This document shows positions 28,150-37,251 of a stretch of 64,000 nucleotides of DNA, in pieces. Both the position numbers and the translations under genes were made by a program. The first letter of the stretch is position 1; each line of letters begins with the position of its first letter. Below the pieces are notes generated by a model. It did no database searches, had not been told where the DNA came from, and saw only the letters and a list, made by a program, of their open reading frames with translations. Origin of the DNA: Streptomyces sp. NBC_00670 (lineage in GTDB: Bacteria; Actinomycetota; Actinomycetes; Streptomycetales; Streptomycetaceae); NCBI RefSeq assembly GCF_036226765.1, contig NZ_CP109017.1:1627501-1691500 (forward strand), read 5' to 3'.

Positions 28150-28431
28150 ATGGTCCCCGATGATCCCGCCACCCCGATCTGCTCCGCCAAGGGCTGCCGT
28201 GCCGCCGCCGTATGGGTCCTGGCCTGGAACAACCCCAAGCTGCACACGCCCGAGCGCCGCAAGACCTGGCTGGCCTGCGACGAGCACCGGGAGCATCTGT
28301 CCCAGTTCCTGGGCGTGCGCGGATTCCTGAAGGACGTCGTACGGCTGGAGGAGTGGGAACCGGCCGACGAGGCCCCGCATCCCGGCGGACCGGCCGCCGG
28401 GCAGGGTGAGGGTTCAGCCGCCGATCGCTGA
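28150..28431 (+). CDS. Conserved small actinobacterial protein (often labelled acetone carboxylase), function unknown
   Basis: A 93-residue soluble protein from ATG 28150 (a GTG lies just before). It reads MVPDDPATPICSAKGCRAAAVW, then WNNPKLHTPERRKTWLACDEHREHLSQFLGVRGFLKDVVRLEEW. The pairing of ICSAKGC with CDEHREH suggests a small zinc-binding treble-clef fold. Databases often carry an acetone carboxylase label for this family, which the size and motifs do not support. Its 3' end overlaps the 3' end of moaA on the other strand by 18 bases. Confidence 0.82.
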   Translation: MVPDDPATPICSAKGCRAAAVWVLAWNNPKLHTPERRKTWLACDEHREHLSQFLGVRGFLKDVVRLEEWEPADEAPHPGGPAAGQGEGSAADR

Positions 28432-29403
28432 CATCGGGCGGTCGGGCTGGAGGAACGTCGGGTCGTCCAGACCGGATCCGGCCTTCTTTCCCCACATCGC
28501 CACGCGCCAGATGCGGGCGATCTCCTCGTCGGGCGCGCCCGAGCGCAGCGCCTCGCGCAGGTCCGTCTCCTCCCGCGCGAACAGACACGTCCGTATCTGC
28601 CCGTCGGCAGTCAGCCGTGTGCGGTCGCAGGCGGCGCAGAACGGGCGGGTGACGGAGGCGATCACGCCCACGCGGTGCGGGCCGCCGTCCACGATCCACC
28701 GCTCGGCGGGGGCGGCGCCGCGTTCCTCCGCGCCCTCCGGGGTCAGCGTGAAGCGGGTGCGCAGCGCGGTGAGGATGTCCCCGGCGGTGACCATGCCCTC
28801 GCGCTTCCAGCCGTGCTGGGCGTCGAGCGGCATCTGTTCGATGAAGCGCAGCTCGTAGTCGTGCTCCACGGCCCAGGCGAGGAGGTCGGGGGCCTCGTCC
28901 TCGTTGAGGCCGGGCATCAGGACGGTGTTGACCTTGACGGGGGTCAGTCCGGCGGCGCGGGCGGCCTCGAGCCCTTCGAGGACGTCCTTGTGGCGGTCCC
29001 GCCGGGTGAGGGTCTTGAAGACCTCGGGGCGCAGCGTGTCCAGCGAGACGTTGACCCGGTCCAGGCCCGCCGCCTTCAGGGCCGTCGCGGTGCGCTTGAG
29101 GCCGATGCCGTTGGTGGTGAGGGACATCCGGGGGCGCGATTCCAGGGCCGCGACCCGCTCGACGATGCCGACGAGCCCGGGGCGCAGCAGCGGCTCGCCG
29201 CCGGTGAAGCGGACCTCGGTGATGCCGAGGGTGCCGGTCGCGATGTCGATCAGGCGGACGATCTCGTCGTCCGTGAGCAGGTCCGGCTTGGCCAGCCACT
29301 GCAAACCCTCCTCGGGCATGCAGTAGGTGCACCGCAGGTTGCAGCGGTCGGTCAGCGAGACGCGCAGGTCGGTGGCCACCCGGCCGTAGGTGTCGATGAG
29401 CAC
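28414..29403 (-). CDS. moaA: GTP 3',8-cyclase (molybdenum cofactor biosynthesis)
   Basis: A 329-residue radical SAM enzyme. The N-terminal [4Fe-4S] cluster binds C21, C25 and C28 (RCNLRCTYCMP). The AdoMet motif GGEP follows in VRFTGGEPLLRPGL. A second cluster uses FCAACDRTR and a later Cys. The protein ends in the functional Gly-Gly tail (MSAIGG). It converts GTP to 3',8-cyclo-7,8-dihydro-GTP, the first step of molybdopterin synthesis, together with MoaC, which is not in the window. It is a single gene converging on the small gene at 28150. Confidence 0.97.
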   Translation of the reverse strand: MLIDTYGRVATDLRVSLTDRCNLRCTYCMPEEGLQWLAKPDLLTDDEIVRLIDIATGTLGITEVRFTGGEPLLRPGLVGIVERVAALESRPRMSLTTNGIGLKRTATALKAAGLDRVNVSLDTLRPEVFKTLTRRDRHKDVLEGLEAARAAGLTPVKVNTVLMPGLNEDEAPDLLAWAVEHDYELRFIEQMPLDAQHGWKREGMVTAGDILTALRTRFTLTPEGAEERGAAPAERWIVDGGPHRVGVIASVTRPFCAACDRTRLTADGQIRTCLFAREETDLREALRSGAPDEEIARIWRVAMWGKKAGSGLDDPTFLQPDRPMSAIGG

Positions 29404-29582
29404 GTGGGCCCCCTCCCTCGGGACACTGCGTAATTCTTCCCGGCAACTGCGAGCCTACGTGACGCCACCGACAACGGCCGAGGCGTTCTTGCCACGGATC
29501 CCGTACGTCCCTCGTGCCCCCGCACACGCCGGGGCCGCGCCGTGCGGTGCACGACGCGGCCCCGGCGGGGTCGACCAGGTGC

Positions 29583-31217
29583 TCAGTGCGCCCCCGTGCC
29601 CGTCAGGGAGCGCACCTCCAGCTCCGCGTACTTGCCCTCGTCCGGCTTCTCCTTCGACAGCAGCGTGCCGATCACGCCCAGCAGGAAGCCCACCGGGATG
29701 GAGATGAGCCCCGGGTTCTCCAGCGGGAACCAGTGGAAGTCGACGTCCGGGAACATCGACGACGGCTTGCCGGAGACGACCGGCGAGAACAGCACGAGTC
29801 CGACCGCGGTGACCAGGCCGCCGTAGATCGACCACAGCGCCCCGGAGGTGGTGAACCGCTTCCAGAACAGGCTGTAGAGGATGGTCGGCAGGTTGGCGGA
29901 GGCGGCGACCGCGAACGCGAGTGCGACGAGTCCGGCCACGTTGAGGTCGCGGGCGAGGGCGCCCAGCACGATGGAGACGGCACCGATGCCGACGGTCGCC
30001 CAGCGGGCCGCGCGCAGTTCCTCCTTCTCGCCCGCCTTCCCCTTCTTGATGACGTTGGCGTAGATGTCGTGCGCGAACGACGAGGAGGAGGCCAGGGTGA
30101 GCCCCGCGACGACCGCGAGGATCGTGGCGAAGGCGACCGCGGAGATGGAGGCGAGCAGGATCGCGCCCCAGTTGGAGTCGACGCCGCCCAGATGGAGGGC
30201 GAGGAGTGGTGCCGCGGTGTTGCCCGCCTTGTTGGAGGCGATGATCTCGTCCGGTTTGATCAGCGCGGCGGCGCCGAAGCCGAGGGCGAGGGTCATCAGG
30301 TAGAAGGCGCCGATGAGGCCGATCGCCCAGTTGACGGACTTCCGGGCGGTCTTGGCGGTGGGCACCGTGTAGAAGCGGATCAGGATGTGCGGCAGTCCGG
30401 CGGTGCCGAGGACCAGGGCGACGCCCAGGGAGATGAAGTCCAGCTTGGTGGTGCCGGTGGCGCCGTACTTCAGTCCGGGTTCGAGGAAGGCGGAGCCCTT
30501 GCCGCTGTTCTCGGCGGCCTTGCCGAGCAGGTCGGAGATGTTGAAGTCGAACTTCAGCAGCACCAGGAAGGTCAGCAGGATGGCGCCGATGATCAGCAGC
30601 ACGGCCTTGACCATCTGCACCCAGGTGGTGCCCTTCATGCCGCCGATGGTGACGTACACGATCATCAGGACGCCGACCAGGGCGACGATGGCGATCTTGC
30701 CGCCGTCGCTGGTGATGCCGAGCAGCAGCGAGACGAGGACACCGGCGCCGGCCATCTGCGCCAGCAGGTAGAAGATCGACACGACGATCGTGGAGGTGCC
30801 CGCGGCGGTGCGCACCGGGCGCTGCCGCATGCGGTACGCCAGCACGTCGCCCATGGTGTAGCGGCCGGAGTTGCGCAGTGGTTCGGCGACCAGGAGGAGG
30901 GCGACGAGCCAGGCGACCAGGAAGCCGATGGAGTACAGGAAGCCGTCGTAGCCGGCCAGGGCGATGGCGCCGGCGATGCCGAGGAAGGACGCGGCGGACA
31001 TGTAGTCGCCGGAGACGGCGAGGCCGTTCTGGAAGCCGCTGAACTGGCGGCCGCCGGCGTAGAAGTCGGCGGCGTCCTTCGTCTGCCGGCCCGCCCAGAC
31101 GGTGATGACGAGCGTGGCGGCGACGAACACCGCGAACAGGGTGATGATCAGCGTCCGGTGCTCACTGGCCTCGCCGGCGGCGAGCAGGGTGTGCGCTGCG
31201 GGGTGTGCGGGGCTCAT
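29583..31217 (-). CDS. actP: Sodium/solute symporter, acetate permease ActP type
   Basis: A 544-residue transporter from ATG 31217 with about 13 membrane segments. Family marks include DAADFYAGGRQFSGFQNGLAVSGDYMSAASFLGIAGAIALAGYDGF near the N-terminus and GTAGLPHILIRFYTVP in the middle, typical of ActP/YjcG monocarboxylate symporters. It should import acetate or a related short acid with sodium. Its ATG overlaps the stop of the upstream DUF485 gene (ATGA on the minus strand), the usual two-gene arrangement. The acetate assignment comes from family and context. Confidence 0.93.
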   Translation of the reverse strand: MSPAHPAAHTLLAAGEASEHRTLIITLFAVFVAATLVITVWAGRQTKDAADFYAGGRQFSGFQNGLAVSGDYMSAASFLGIAGAIALAGYDGFLYSIGFLVAWLVALLLVAEPLRNSGRYTMGDVLAYRMRQRPVRTAAGTSTIVVSIFYLLAQMAGAGVLVSLLLGITSDGGKIAIVALVGVLMIVYVTIGGMKGTTWVQMVKAVLLIIGAILLTFLVLLKFDFNISDLLGKAAENSGKGSAFLEPGLKYGATGTTKLDFISLGVALVLGTAGLPHILIRFYTVPTAKTARKSVNWAIGLIGAFYLMTLALGFGAAALIKPDEIIASNKAGNTAAPLLALHLGGVDSNWGAILLASISAVAFATILAVVAGLTLASSSSFAHDIYANVIKKGKAGEKEELRAARWATVGIGAVSIVLGALARDLNVAGLVALAFAVAASANLPTILYSLFWKRFTTSGALWSIYGGLVTAVGLVLFSPVVSGKPSSMFPDVDFHWFPLENPGLISIPVGFLLGVIGTLLSKEKPDEGKYAELEVRSLTGTGAH

Positions 31218-31570
31218 GCGCCGCCCTCCATCCGGGCCTTGATGGCGTCCGCCTTCGGGTCGAGCTTGGCGGCGGCGTGCCGCGAGTACCACCAGGCGAT
31301 GAGGAACGTGGTGAGGAACTGGGCGAGGCCGAGCACCAGGGCGACGTTGATGTTGCCGAAGAGCTTGGTGCCCATGAAGTCGCCCGCGTAGTTGGACAGC
31401 AGGACGTAGAGCAGGTACCAGGCGGCGAAGGCGATGGTCAGCGGGAAGGCGAACGACCGGTGGGCGCGGCGCAGTTCACCGAACTCGGCGCTCTGCTGCA
31501 CCGCGGTGAACTCCTCGGTCGACGGGAGCCGGGGTTCGGCCTTCGAAGGGGGAGGTGCGTCGGTGGCCAC
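31214..31570 (-). CDS. DUF485 membrane protein, symporter partner
   Basis: A 118-residue protein from GTG 31570 with AGGAGACTTC upstream. A hydrophilic N-terminus (VATDAPPPSKAEPRLP) is followed by two membrane segments (FAFPLTIAFAAWYLLYVLL and INVALVLGLAQFLTTFLIAWWY) and the closing DPKADAIKARMEGGA. DUF485 (YjcH) proteins are encoded next to ActP symporters and are presumed accessory subunits. The 4-base overlap with actP supports co-translation. A longer frame to 31753 has no ribosome site. Confidence 0.92.
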   Translation of the reverse strand: MATDAPPPSKAEPRLPSTEEFTAVQQSAEFGELRRAHRSFAFPLTIAFAAWYLLYVLLSNYAGDFMGTKLFGNINVALVLGLAQFLTTFLIAWWYSRHAAAKLDPKADAIKARMEGGA

Positions 31571-31891
31571 GAAGTCTCCTCGCGTTGCTGGTGCGTACGG
31601 GTGGTGACGACGGTGAACGAGGAGGGTGTGTTTCCGGTCACTCTCCCGTTCCCTGCACAAGGTCACGGACCGGCCGGCGGACCGGTTCAACATCCGCGGC
31701 GGCTTTCCGGGGACGTTTTCGCCACCCGCTTCGGCATCCCGCCGAGACGCCATCGATCCGGGTGATTTTGCGAACTCATTGCTGGCCAGCGAGGTCGCGG
31801 GATAGCGTCACCCTGCACCACCCGTCATGTACCTGCCCGGGCCGTCACCCGCGTCCCGGGCTTTCACGCTTACGGATGATGTGGAGATCCC
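31571..31891. other. 321-base divergent region between DUF485/actP and the protease gene
   Basis: No convincing gene is seen. A GTG-initiated frame on the plus strand (about 31612-31765) has no ribosome site or recognisable product. A housekeeping-type promoter for the protease gene is proposed at 31779-31808. The promoter of the DUF485/actP operon must lie in the left half but is not clear. Confidence 0.5.
31779..31808 (+). promoter_or_regulatory. Candidate promoter for the S8 protease gene
   Basis: TTGCTG (31779-31784) and TAGCGT (31803-31808) are separated by 18 bases, close to the Streptomyces vegetative consensus. The predicted 5' leader of about 75 bases contains TGTGGAG just before the ATG at 31892. 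Confidence 0.45.
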
Positions 31892-33406
31892 ATGCCTCGT
31901 CTGCGCTCGCGCCGCGTCATGGCCCTTCCGCTCGGAATGGCCATGGCCTCCGCCCTCGCCTTCCTGCCGAACACCGGCGCCTTCGCCGCCGAGGGGACGC
32001 CGGGGGCCGCCACGGCCGACGGCACCCCGCTCAGCTACGTCGTCAACGTCACCCCGGGGCACGGCAGTTCGGCCCGGGTGCAGCGGGCCATCAGCAGGGC
32101 CGGCGGCACGGTCGTCACCTCGTACGACAAGATAGGCGTCATCGTCGTCCACTCCTCGAACGCCGACTTCGCGAGAACCGTCCGCCGGGTGCCCGGCGTC
32201 CAGTCGGCCGGTGCGACCCGTACCGCCCCGCTGCCCGCGCAGTCCACCACCGACGTCGGCACCCCCAAGGCGCTCTCGGCGCAGGAGGTGGCGGGGGCCG
32301 AGGCCGTCGACGGCCAGGACCCGCTGGAGCCGCTGCAGTGGGACCTGCCCGCCATCAAGGCGGACAAGGCGCACGAGAAGACGCTCGGCAGCCGCAGGGT
32401 GACGGTCGCCGTCATCGACACCGGCGTCGACGACACCCACCCGGACATCGCGCCCAACTTCGACCGCGAGGCCTCCGCCAACTGCGTCTCCGGCAAGGCG
32501 AACACGGCCGACGGCGCGTGGCGGCCCACCGCCGAGGAGAGCCCGCACGGCACGCACGTGGCGGGTGAGATCGCGGGGGCCAAGAACGGCGTCGGCATCA
32601 CCGGTGTCGCCCCGGGCGTGAAGGTGGCCGGCATCAAGGTCGCCACGACGGCCGGTTTCTTCTACACCGAGGCCGTCGTCTGCGGCTTCATGTGGGCCGC
32701 GGACCACGGCGTCGACGTCACCAACAACAGCTATTACACCGACCCCTGGTACTTCAACTGCACCGACGACCCGGACCAGAAGGCGCTCGTCACCGCCCTG
32801 ACCCGGGCCACCCGGTACGCGGAGCACAAGGGCACGGTCAACGTCGCCGCCGCCGGCAACGAGAACTACGACCTGGCCGCGGACGAGATCACCGACCCCT
32901 CCTCCCCCAACGACACCACCCCCGGGGACCGGGTGATCGACACCTCCAAGTGCTACGACATCCCGACCCAGCTGCCGGGCGTCGTCACCGTCGCCGCGAC
33001 CGGCGCCAAGGGCATCAAGTCGTCGTTCTCCAACTACGGCCTGGGCCAGATCGACGTCGCCGCGCCCGGCGGTGACTCGACGGCCTACCAGACCCCGGCA
33101 CCGCCCGCCACCAGCGGCCTGATCCTCGGCCCGCTGCCGGGCGGTGGCTGGGGCTACATGGCCGGTACGTCGATGGCGAGCCCGCACGTCGCCGGTGTGG
33201 CCGCGCTCATCAAGTCGACGCACCCGCACGCCCCCGCCTCGCTGGTGAAGGCCCTGCTCTACGCCGAGGCCGACGCCACGCCGTGCACCAAGCCGTACGA
33301 CATCGACTCGGACGGCAAGGTCGACGCGGTGTGCGAGGGCTCGAAGAACCGCAACGGGTTCTACGGGTGGGGCACCGTGAACGCGCTCAAGGCGGTCACG
33401 CGGTAG
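31892..33406 (+). CDS. Secreted subtilisin-like (S8) serine protease
   Basis: A 504-residue precursor. A signal peptide (residues 1-33, basic start, hydrophobic core ALPLGMAMASALAFL, cut near AFAAE) is followed by an inhibitor-I9-type propeptide (about 47-115, YVVNVTPGHGSSARVQRAISRAGG). The catalytic triad is D176 (AVIDTGVDD), H219 (PHGTHVAGEIAG) and S427 (AGTSMASPHVAG), with the oxyanion-hole Asn in AAAGNEN. The C-terminus ends shortly after the catalytic domain, so there is no P-domain or anchor. It should be an extracellular protease activated by propeptide removal. A strong hairpin follows. Confidence 0.95.
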   Translation: MPRLRSRRVMALPLGMAMASALAFLPNTGAFAAEGTPGAATADGTPLSYVVNVTPGHGSSARVQRAISRAGGTVVTSYDKIGVIVVHSSNADFARTVRRVPGVQSAGATRTAPLPAQSTTDVGTPKALSAQEVAGAEAVDGQDPLEPLQWDLPAIKADKAHEKTLGSRRVTVAVIDTGVDDTHPDIAPNFDREASANCVSGKANTADGAWRPTAEESPHGTHVAGEIAGAKNGVGITGVAPGVKVAGIKVATTAGFFYTEAVVCGFMWAADHGVDVTNNSYYTDPWYFNCTDDPDQKALVTALTRATRYAEHKGTVNVAAAGNENYDLAADEITDPSSPNDTTPGDRVIDTSKCYDIPTQLPGVVTVAATGAKGIKSSFSNYGLGQIDVAAPGGDSTAYQTPAPPATSGLILGPLPGGGWGYMAGTSMASPHVAGVAALIKSTHPHAPASLVKALLYAEADATPCTKPYDIDSDGKVDAVCEGSKNRNGFYGWGTVNALKAVTR

Positions 33407-33416
33407 TCCCGTTCGG

Positions 33417-33464
33417 CACGTGAGGGGCCGGGGCGCGCCGGTGGCGCACCCGGCCCCTCACGTG
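33417..33464. terminator. Long hairpin after the protease gene
   Basis: CACGTGAGGGGCCGGG and CCCGGCCCCTCACGTG form a perfect 16-base stem around a 16-base loop that can itself pair (GCGC and GCGCA). It lies 10 bases after the stop codon and 27 bases before the next gene, so it should insulate the two. Confidence 0.8.
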
Positions 33465-33491
33465 CGCCGCGCGCCCGCGCATACTGCGGTC

Positions 33492-34895
33492 ATGACCGAC
33501 ATCGACATGGCGTGGGCGGCGCTGGGCGGGAACGCGTCGCTGGTCCCCCGGGTCTCGGCCGTCGTACGGGAGGGGGCGCTCACGGCACGGCTGCCCGTGC
33601 GGGAGCTCGCGCGGGCGTGCGTGGGGGCGTGCGCGCTGGCCGGCGCCGAGTGGGGAGCGCGGCGGGCCGGGCTCGTACAGGTGCCCGAGGTGCGGGTCGA
33701 CGACGGGGCCGTCGCGACCGCCTTCCACAGCGAACGGCACCTGCGGGTCGAGGGGCGCGCACCGGAGACGTTCGCGCCGCTCTCGCGCTTCTGGCGCACC
33801 GCGGACGGCTGGGTGCGCACGCACGCCAACTACCCGCACCACCGGGCGCGCTTGCTCGGCGCGCTCCGACTGACGGCCGACGCCACCGTGGAGACGGTCG
33901 AGGCGGTACTCGCCGAACGCTCCGCCGCCGAGGTGGAGGAGACGGTGTACGCGGCCGGAGGGCTCGCGGTGGCGATGCGCACGCCCGAGGAGTGGGCGGC
34001 GCACGCGCAGGGCCGGGCGCTCGCCGCGCGCCCCTTGGTGGAGCGCGAGCGCCTGGACGACGCACCGGCGCGCACGCCCCCGCCGCTCACGGACGCGCCC
34101 CTGCTCCCGATGGCGGGGCTGCGCGTCCTGGACCTCACCCGGGTCGTCGCCGGACCCGTGGCGACCCGCACGCTCGCCCTGCTCGGCGCCGACGTACTGC
34201 GGATCGACAGCCCCGGGCTCCCCGAACTCCCGGACCAGCATCTCGACATGGACTTCGGCAAGCGCTCCGCGACGCTCGACCTGACGGCGCCCGGCGACCG
34301 CGAGGCGTTCGAGGAGCTGCTGACCGGCGCCGACGTGGTCGTGACGGGGTACCGGCCCGGCGCGCTCGACCGCTTCGGGCTCTCCGCCCGGGCGCTCGCC
34401 GAGCGGCGGCCGGGGCTGGTGGTGGCGCAGTTGTCGGCGTGGGGCGCGTACGGCCCCTGGGGCGGGCGGCGGGGCTTCGACAGCCTGGTGCAGGTCGCCA
34501 CCGGCATCGCGGTGACCGAGGGGGCGCCTGACGGCAGGCCGGGGGTACTGCCGGCGCAGGCGCTGGACCACGGCACGGGCTATCTGCTGGCGGCGGCCGT
34601 CCTGCGCTCCCTCACCGAGCAGACGGAACGGGGCGGCTCCCGCGTCGTACGGCTCGCCCTCGCGCGGACGGCGGCGTGGCTGACGGGGGCGCGGGGCGAC
34701 GGCGGGCGTCCCACGGAGGCGGCCACGGTGGTGCCCGGGGCGCCGTACGAGGACGCCTCGCCCTGGCTGGCGGAGGCGGACAGCGGGGCGGGCAGGCTGC
34801 GGTACGCCCTGTCGCCGGTCCGCTTCGCGGGCTCCCCGCCGACCTGGGAGCGGCCACCGGGGGCGTGGGGCGCCGACGCGGCCCGGTGGCGGTGA
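33492..34895 (+). CDS. CoA-transferase family III (CaiB/BaiF) protein
   Basis: A 467-residue protein from ATG 33492. The recognisable family III core starts at about residue 210 (LPMAGLRVLDLTRVVAGPVATRTLALLGADVLRID), with DFGKRSATLDL, ADVVVTGYRPGALDRFGL and GRPGVLPAQALDHGTGYLLA; the D in ALDHGTG is at the place of the catalytic aspartate. The N-terminal 200 residues (AWAALGG, FHSERHLRVEGRAPETFAPLSRFW) look like a degenerate second copy of the fold. Members move CoA between carboxylic acids; the substrate here is unknown. The C-terminal part is short for the family. Confidence 0.85.
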   Translation: MTDIDMAWAALGGNASLVPRVSAVVREGALTARLPVRELARACVGACALAGAEWGARRAGLVQVPEVRVDDGAVATAFHSERHLRVEGRAPETFAPLSRFWRTADGWVRTHANYPHHRARLLGALRLTADATVETVEAVLAERSAAEVEETVYAAGGLAVAMRTPEEWAAHAQGRALAARPLVERERLDDAPARTPPPLTDAPLLPMAGLRVLDLTRVVAGPVATRTLALLGADVLRIDSPGLPELPDQHLDMDFGKRSATLDLTAPGDREAFEELLTGADVVVTGYRPGALDRFGLSARALAERRPGLVVAQLSAWGAYGPWGGRRGFDSLVQVATGIAVTEGAPDGRPGVLPAQALDHGTGYLLAAAVLRSLTEQTERGGSRVVRLALARTAAWLTGARGDGGRPTEAATVVPGAPYEDASPWLAEADSGAGRLRYALSPVRFAGSPPTWERPPGAWGADAARWR

Positions 34896-34974
34896 GGGGG
34901 CGTCAGCCCCCGTGCGGCGAGGTTGGTGACGGGGCCGTCAGGGCTGTCAGTGGGAGGCCGTATTCTCATTGACC

Positions 34975-35985
34975 ATGCTCGAAGACCCTACGATCGCAGT
35001 GCCCCCGGCATCCTGGCCGGCCGCGTATCCGCAGGGGTACGCGGTCGTCGACGTGGAGACCACCGGTCTGGCCCGGGACGACCGCATCATCTCGGCGGCC
35101 GTCTACCGGCTGGACGCCCGCGGTGAGGTCGAGGACCACTGGTACACGACGGTCAACCCGGAGCGCGATCCCGGCCCCGTGTGGATACACGGTCTGACGA
35201 GCGAGGCGCTCGAAGGGGCGCCCCTGTTCCAGGAGGTGGCCGAGGAGTTCGCGGCCCGGCTGGCGGGCCGGGTGCTCGTCGCGCACAACGCGGTCTTCGA
35301 CTGGTCGATGATCGCCCGGGAGTACGCGCGCGTGGGCCACGAGCCGCCGGTCCGTCAGCGGCTGTGCACCATCGCGCTCTCCAAGGCGCTCGCGCTGCCG
35401 CTGCCCAACCACAAGCTGGAGACGCTGGCCGCCCACTTCGGCGTCGTCCAGCAGCGGGCGCACCACGCGCTGGACGACGCGCGCGTGCTGGCCGAGGCGT
35501 TCCGGCCGAGCCTGCACGCGGCGGCGCGGGACAACGTCCGGCTGCCGCTCCTGGAGTGCCTGCCGCTCACCGAGTGGTCCGCGACGCCGCGCATCGGCCG
35601 CCAGGCCACGCCCGCCGGGGGCCACCGGCCCGGGAGTTGGCGCCAGTCCCGCAAGCTGCCGCCGTGCCCCTACCCCAACCCCGGCCGGTACGAGGAGGGC
35701 GGGCCGCTGAAGCAGGGGATGCGGGTGGCGTTCTCCGGGGACACCTCGGTCGACCGCGAGCTGCTGGAGGACCGCGCGGTCGACGCCGGACTGCACGTGG
35801 CGACGAGCCTGTCCCGGCTCACCAGCCTGCTCGTCACCAACGATCCCGACTCGGGCACCTCGAAGGTGCTCAAGGCCCGGCAGTTCGGCACGCCGGTGGT
35901 CGACGAGGCGGCCTTCGGCCAGCTCCTGCAGAACGTGGCACCGGCGACGGAGGCCGAAAGCACCAAGGGGAGCAAGCAGGCATAA
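34975..35985 (+). CDS. DEDDh 3'-5' exonuclease (DnaQ-like) with C-terminal BRCT domain
   Basis: A 336-residue protein from ATG 34975; a TTG two codons upstream (34969) is better spaced from GGGAGG and is a real alternative. The exonuclease domain shows D26-x-E28 (VVDVETTG), D109 (AHNAVFDW) and H164/D168 (HHALDDA). After a proline-rich linker (about residues 195-240) the C-terminus folds like BRCT (GMRVAFSGDTSVDRELLEDRAVDAGLHVATSLSRLTSLLVTND). Such proteins resemble the epsilon proofreading subunit but act as stand-alone repair exonucleases. No polymerase gene is near. Confidence 0.92.
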   Translation: MLEDPTIAVPPASWPAAYPQGYAVVDVETTGLARDDRIISAAVYRLDARGEVEDHWYTTVNPERDPGPVWIHGLTSEALEGAPLFQEVAEEFAARLAGRVLVAHNAVFDWSMIAREYARVGHEPPVRQRLCTIALSKALALPLPNHKLETLAAHFGVVQQRAHHALDDARVLAEAFRPSLHAAARDNVRLPLLECLPLTEWSATPRIGRQATPAGGHRPGSWRQSRKLPPCPYPNPGRYEEGGPLKQGMRVAFSGDTSVDRELLEDRAVDAGLHVATSLSRLTSLLVTNDPDSGTSKVLKARQFGTPVVDEAAFGQLLQNVAPATEAESTKGSKQA

Positions 35986-36072
35986 GCCGCATACCGGACG
36001 TACGGGTGACGGTGCGGCGACGCGCCCGGCGGTCGCTCGCCCCGTGCGGGGCGGCACCGCACCCTGTCCCCC

Positions 36073-36306
36073 ATGGCACGTTGCGAGGTCTGCGGAAACG
36101 ACTACGGCATGACGTTCGAGGTGCACGCCCAGGGCGCGGTGCACGTCTTCGACTGCTTCTCCTGCGCGATCCACCGGATGGCCCCGATCTGCGAGCACTG
36201 CCGCGTGCAGATCATCGGCCAGGGCGTCGACGTGGACGGCCACTGGTACTGCGGGGCGCACTGCGCCCGCGCGGAGGGGAGGGCGGGCATCACCGACCGG
36301 GTCTGA
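36073..36306 (+). CDS. Small four-CxxC zinc-finger protein, function unknown
   Basis: A 77-residue protein from ATG 36073. It holds four cysteine pairs: CEVC, CFSC, CEHC and CGAHC, plus histidines (IHRM, DGHWYC). This spacing suggests two treble-clef or LIM-like zinc sites; it is sometimes labelled prokaryotic metallothionein. No catalytic motif is seen. It lies between the exonuclease and SURF1 genes on the same strand, with gaps of 87 and 54 bases. DNA, RNA or protein binding are all possible. Confidence 0.8.
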   Translation: MARCEVCGNDYGMTFEVHAQGAVHVFDCFSCAIHRMAPICEHCRVQIIGQGVDVDGHWYCGAHCARAEGRAGITDRV

Positions 36307-36360
36307 GGCCGGGGGACCCCTACGCGTCGGGCGCCCGCGCGCAAGAGGTACCGTCATCGG

Positions 36361-37167
36361 GTGTACCGCTTCCTGTTGTCCCGGCAGTGGGTGATCCTCA
36401 CCCTCATCGCACTCGTGCTCATCCCGACGATGATCGAGCTGGGCTTCTGGCAGCTGCACCGGCACGAGCACAAGGTGGCGCTGAACAAGGTGATAGGCGA
36501 CTCGCTGGCCGCCAAGCCGGTGCCCGCCGAGTCGCTCACCTCCCCCGGCGGTCAGGTCAAGCACGTCGACCTGTACCGCAGGGTGACCGCCGAGGGCCAC
36601 TTCGACACCGCGCACGAGGTCGTCGTCCGGCGCCGTACGAACACCGACGGCGAGGTCGGCTACCACGTGCTGACCCCGTTCGTCCTGGACGACGGCAAGG
36701 TGCTGCTGGTCAACCGGGGCTGGGTCCCGGCGGACGGCGCGCAGACCGAGTTCCCGAAGATCCCGGCGCCCGCGCGCGGTGAGATCACCGTCACCGGGCG
36801 GCTGATGCCGGACCAGACGACCGCCGACAGCGGCATCAAGAACGTCAAGGGCCTCCCCGACCGCCAGGTCATGCTGATCAACAGCAAGGAGGAGGCCGAC
36901 CGGCTCGGCAAGCAGGTCCTCGGCGGCTATGTGGAGCTGACGGCGCCGGAGCCGAAGGGCGGCAGCCCGGAGCTGATCCCGGACCCCAACCACAGCGACA
37001 TCGGCCCCCACATGGCGTACGCGGTCCAGTGGTGGCTGTTCTCGGCGGGCGTTCCGGTGGGCTGGGTCGTCCTGGCCCGGCGGGAGGCCCGCGACCGGGC
37101 GGGCGCGGAGCGCGAGGACGGCGAGAACGACGACACGGCGGAGTCACGGGAACCCGCCACGGCGTAA
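36361..37167 (+). CDS. SURF1-family cytochrome oxidase assembly protein
   Basis: A 268-residue membrane protein from GTG 36361. Two membrane segments frame an extracytoplasmic domain: FLLSRQWVILTLIALVLIPTMIELGFWQLHRH at the N-terminus and MAYAVQWWLFSAGVPVGWVVLARR near residue 225. The conserved GFWQLHR and the HMAYAVQWW signature are typical of SURF1. The family helps assemble haem a-containing cytochrome c oxidase in the membrane. The C-terminal tail is charged and cytoplasmic (REDGENDDTAESREPA). No oxidase genes are in this window. Confidence 0.93.
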   Translation: MYRFLLSRQWVILTLIALVLIPTMIELGFWQLHRHEHKVALNKVIGDSLAAKPVPAESLTSPGGQVKHVDLYRRVTAEGHFDTAHEVVVRRRTNTDGEVGYHVLTPFVLDDGKVLLVNRGWVPADGAQTEFPKIPAPARGEITVTGRLMPDQTTADSGIKNVKGLPDRQVMLINSKEEADRLGKQVLGGYVELTAPEPKGGSPELIPDPNHSDIGPHMAYAVQWWLFSAGVPVGWVVLARREARDRAGAEREDGENDDTAESREPATA

Positions 37168-37251
37168 GGCCCGTCCCGGGGGCTTCCGGTGCCTCCGTGC
37201 GCCCCGGGCCTGCGTGATTGCGCCGGTCCCGTTCCGGGAACCCGCGACCGC

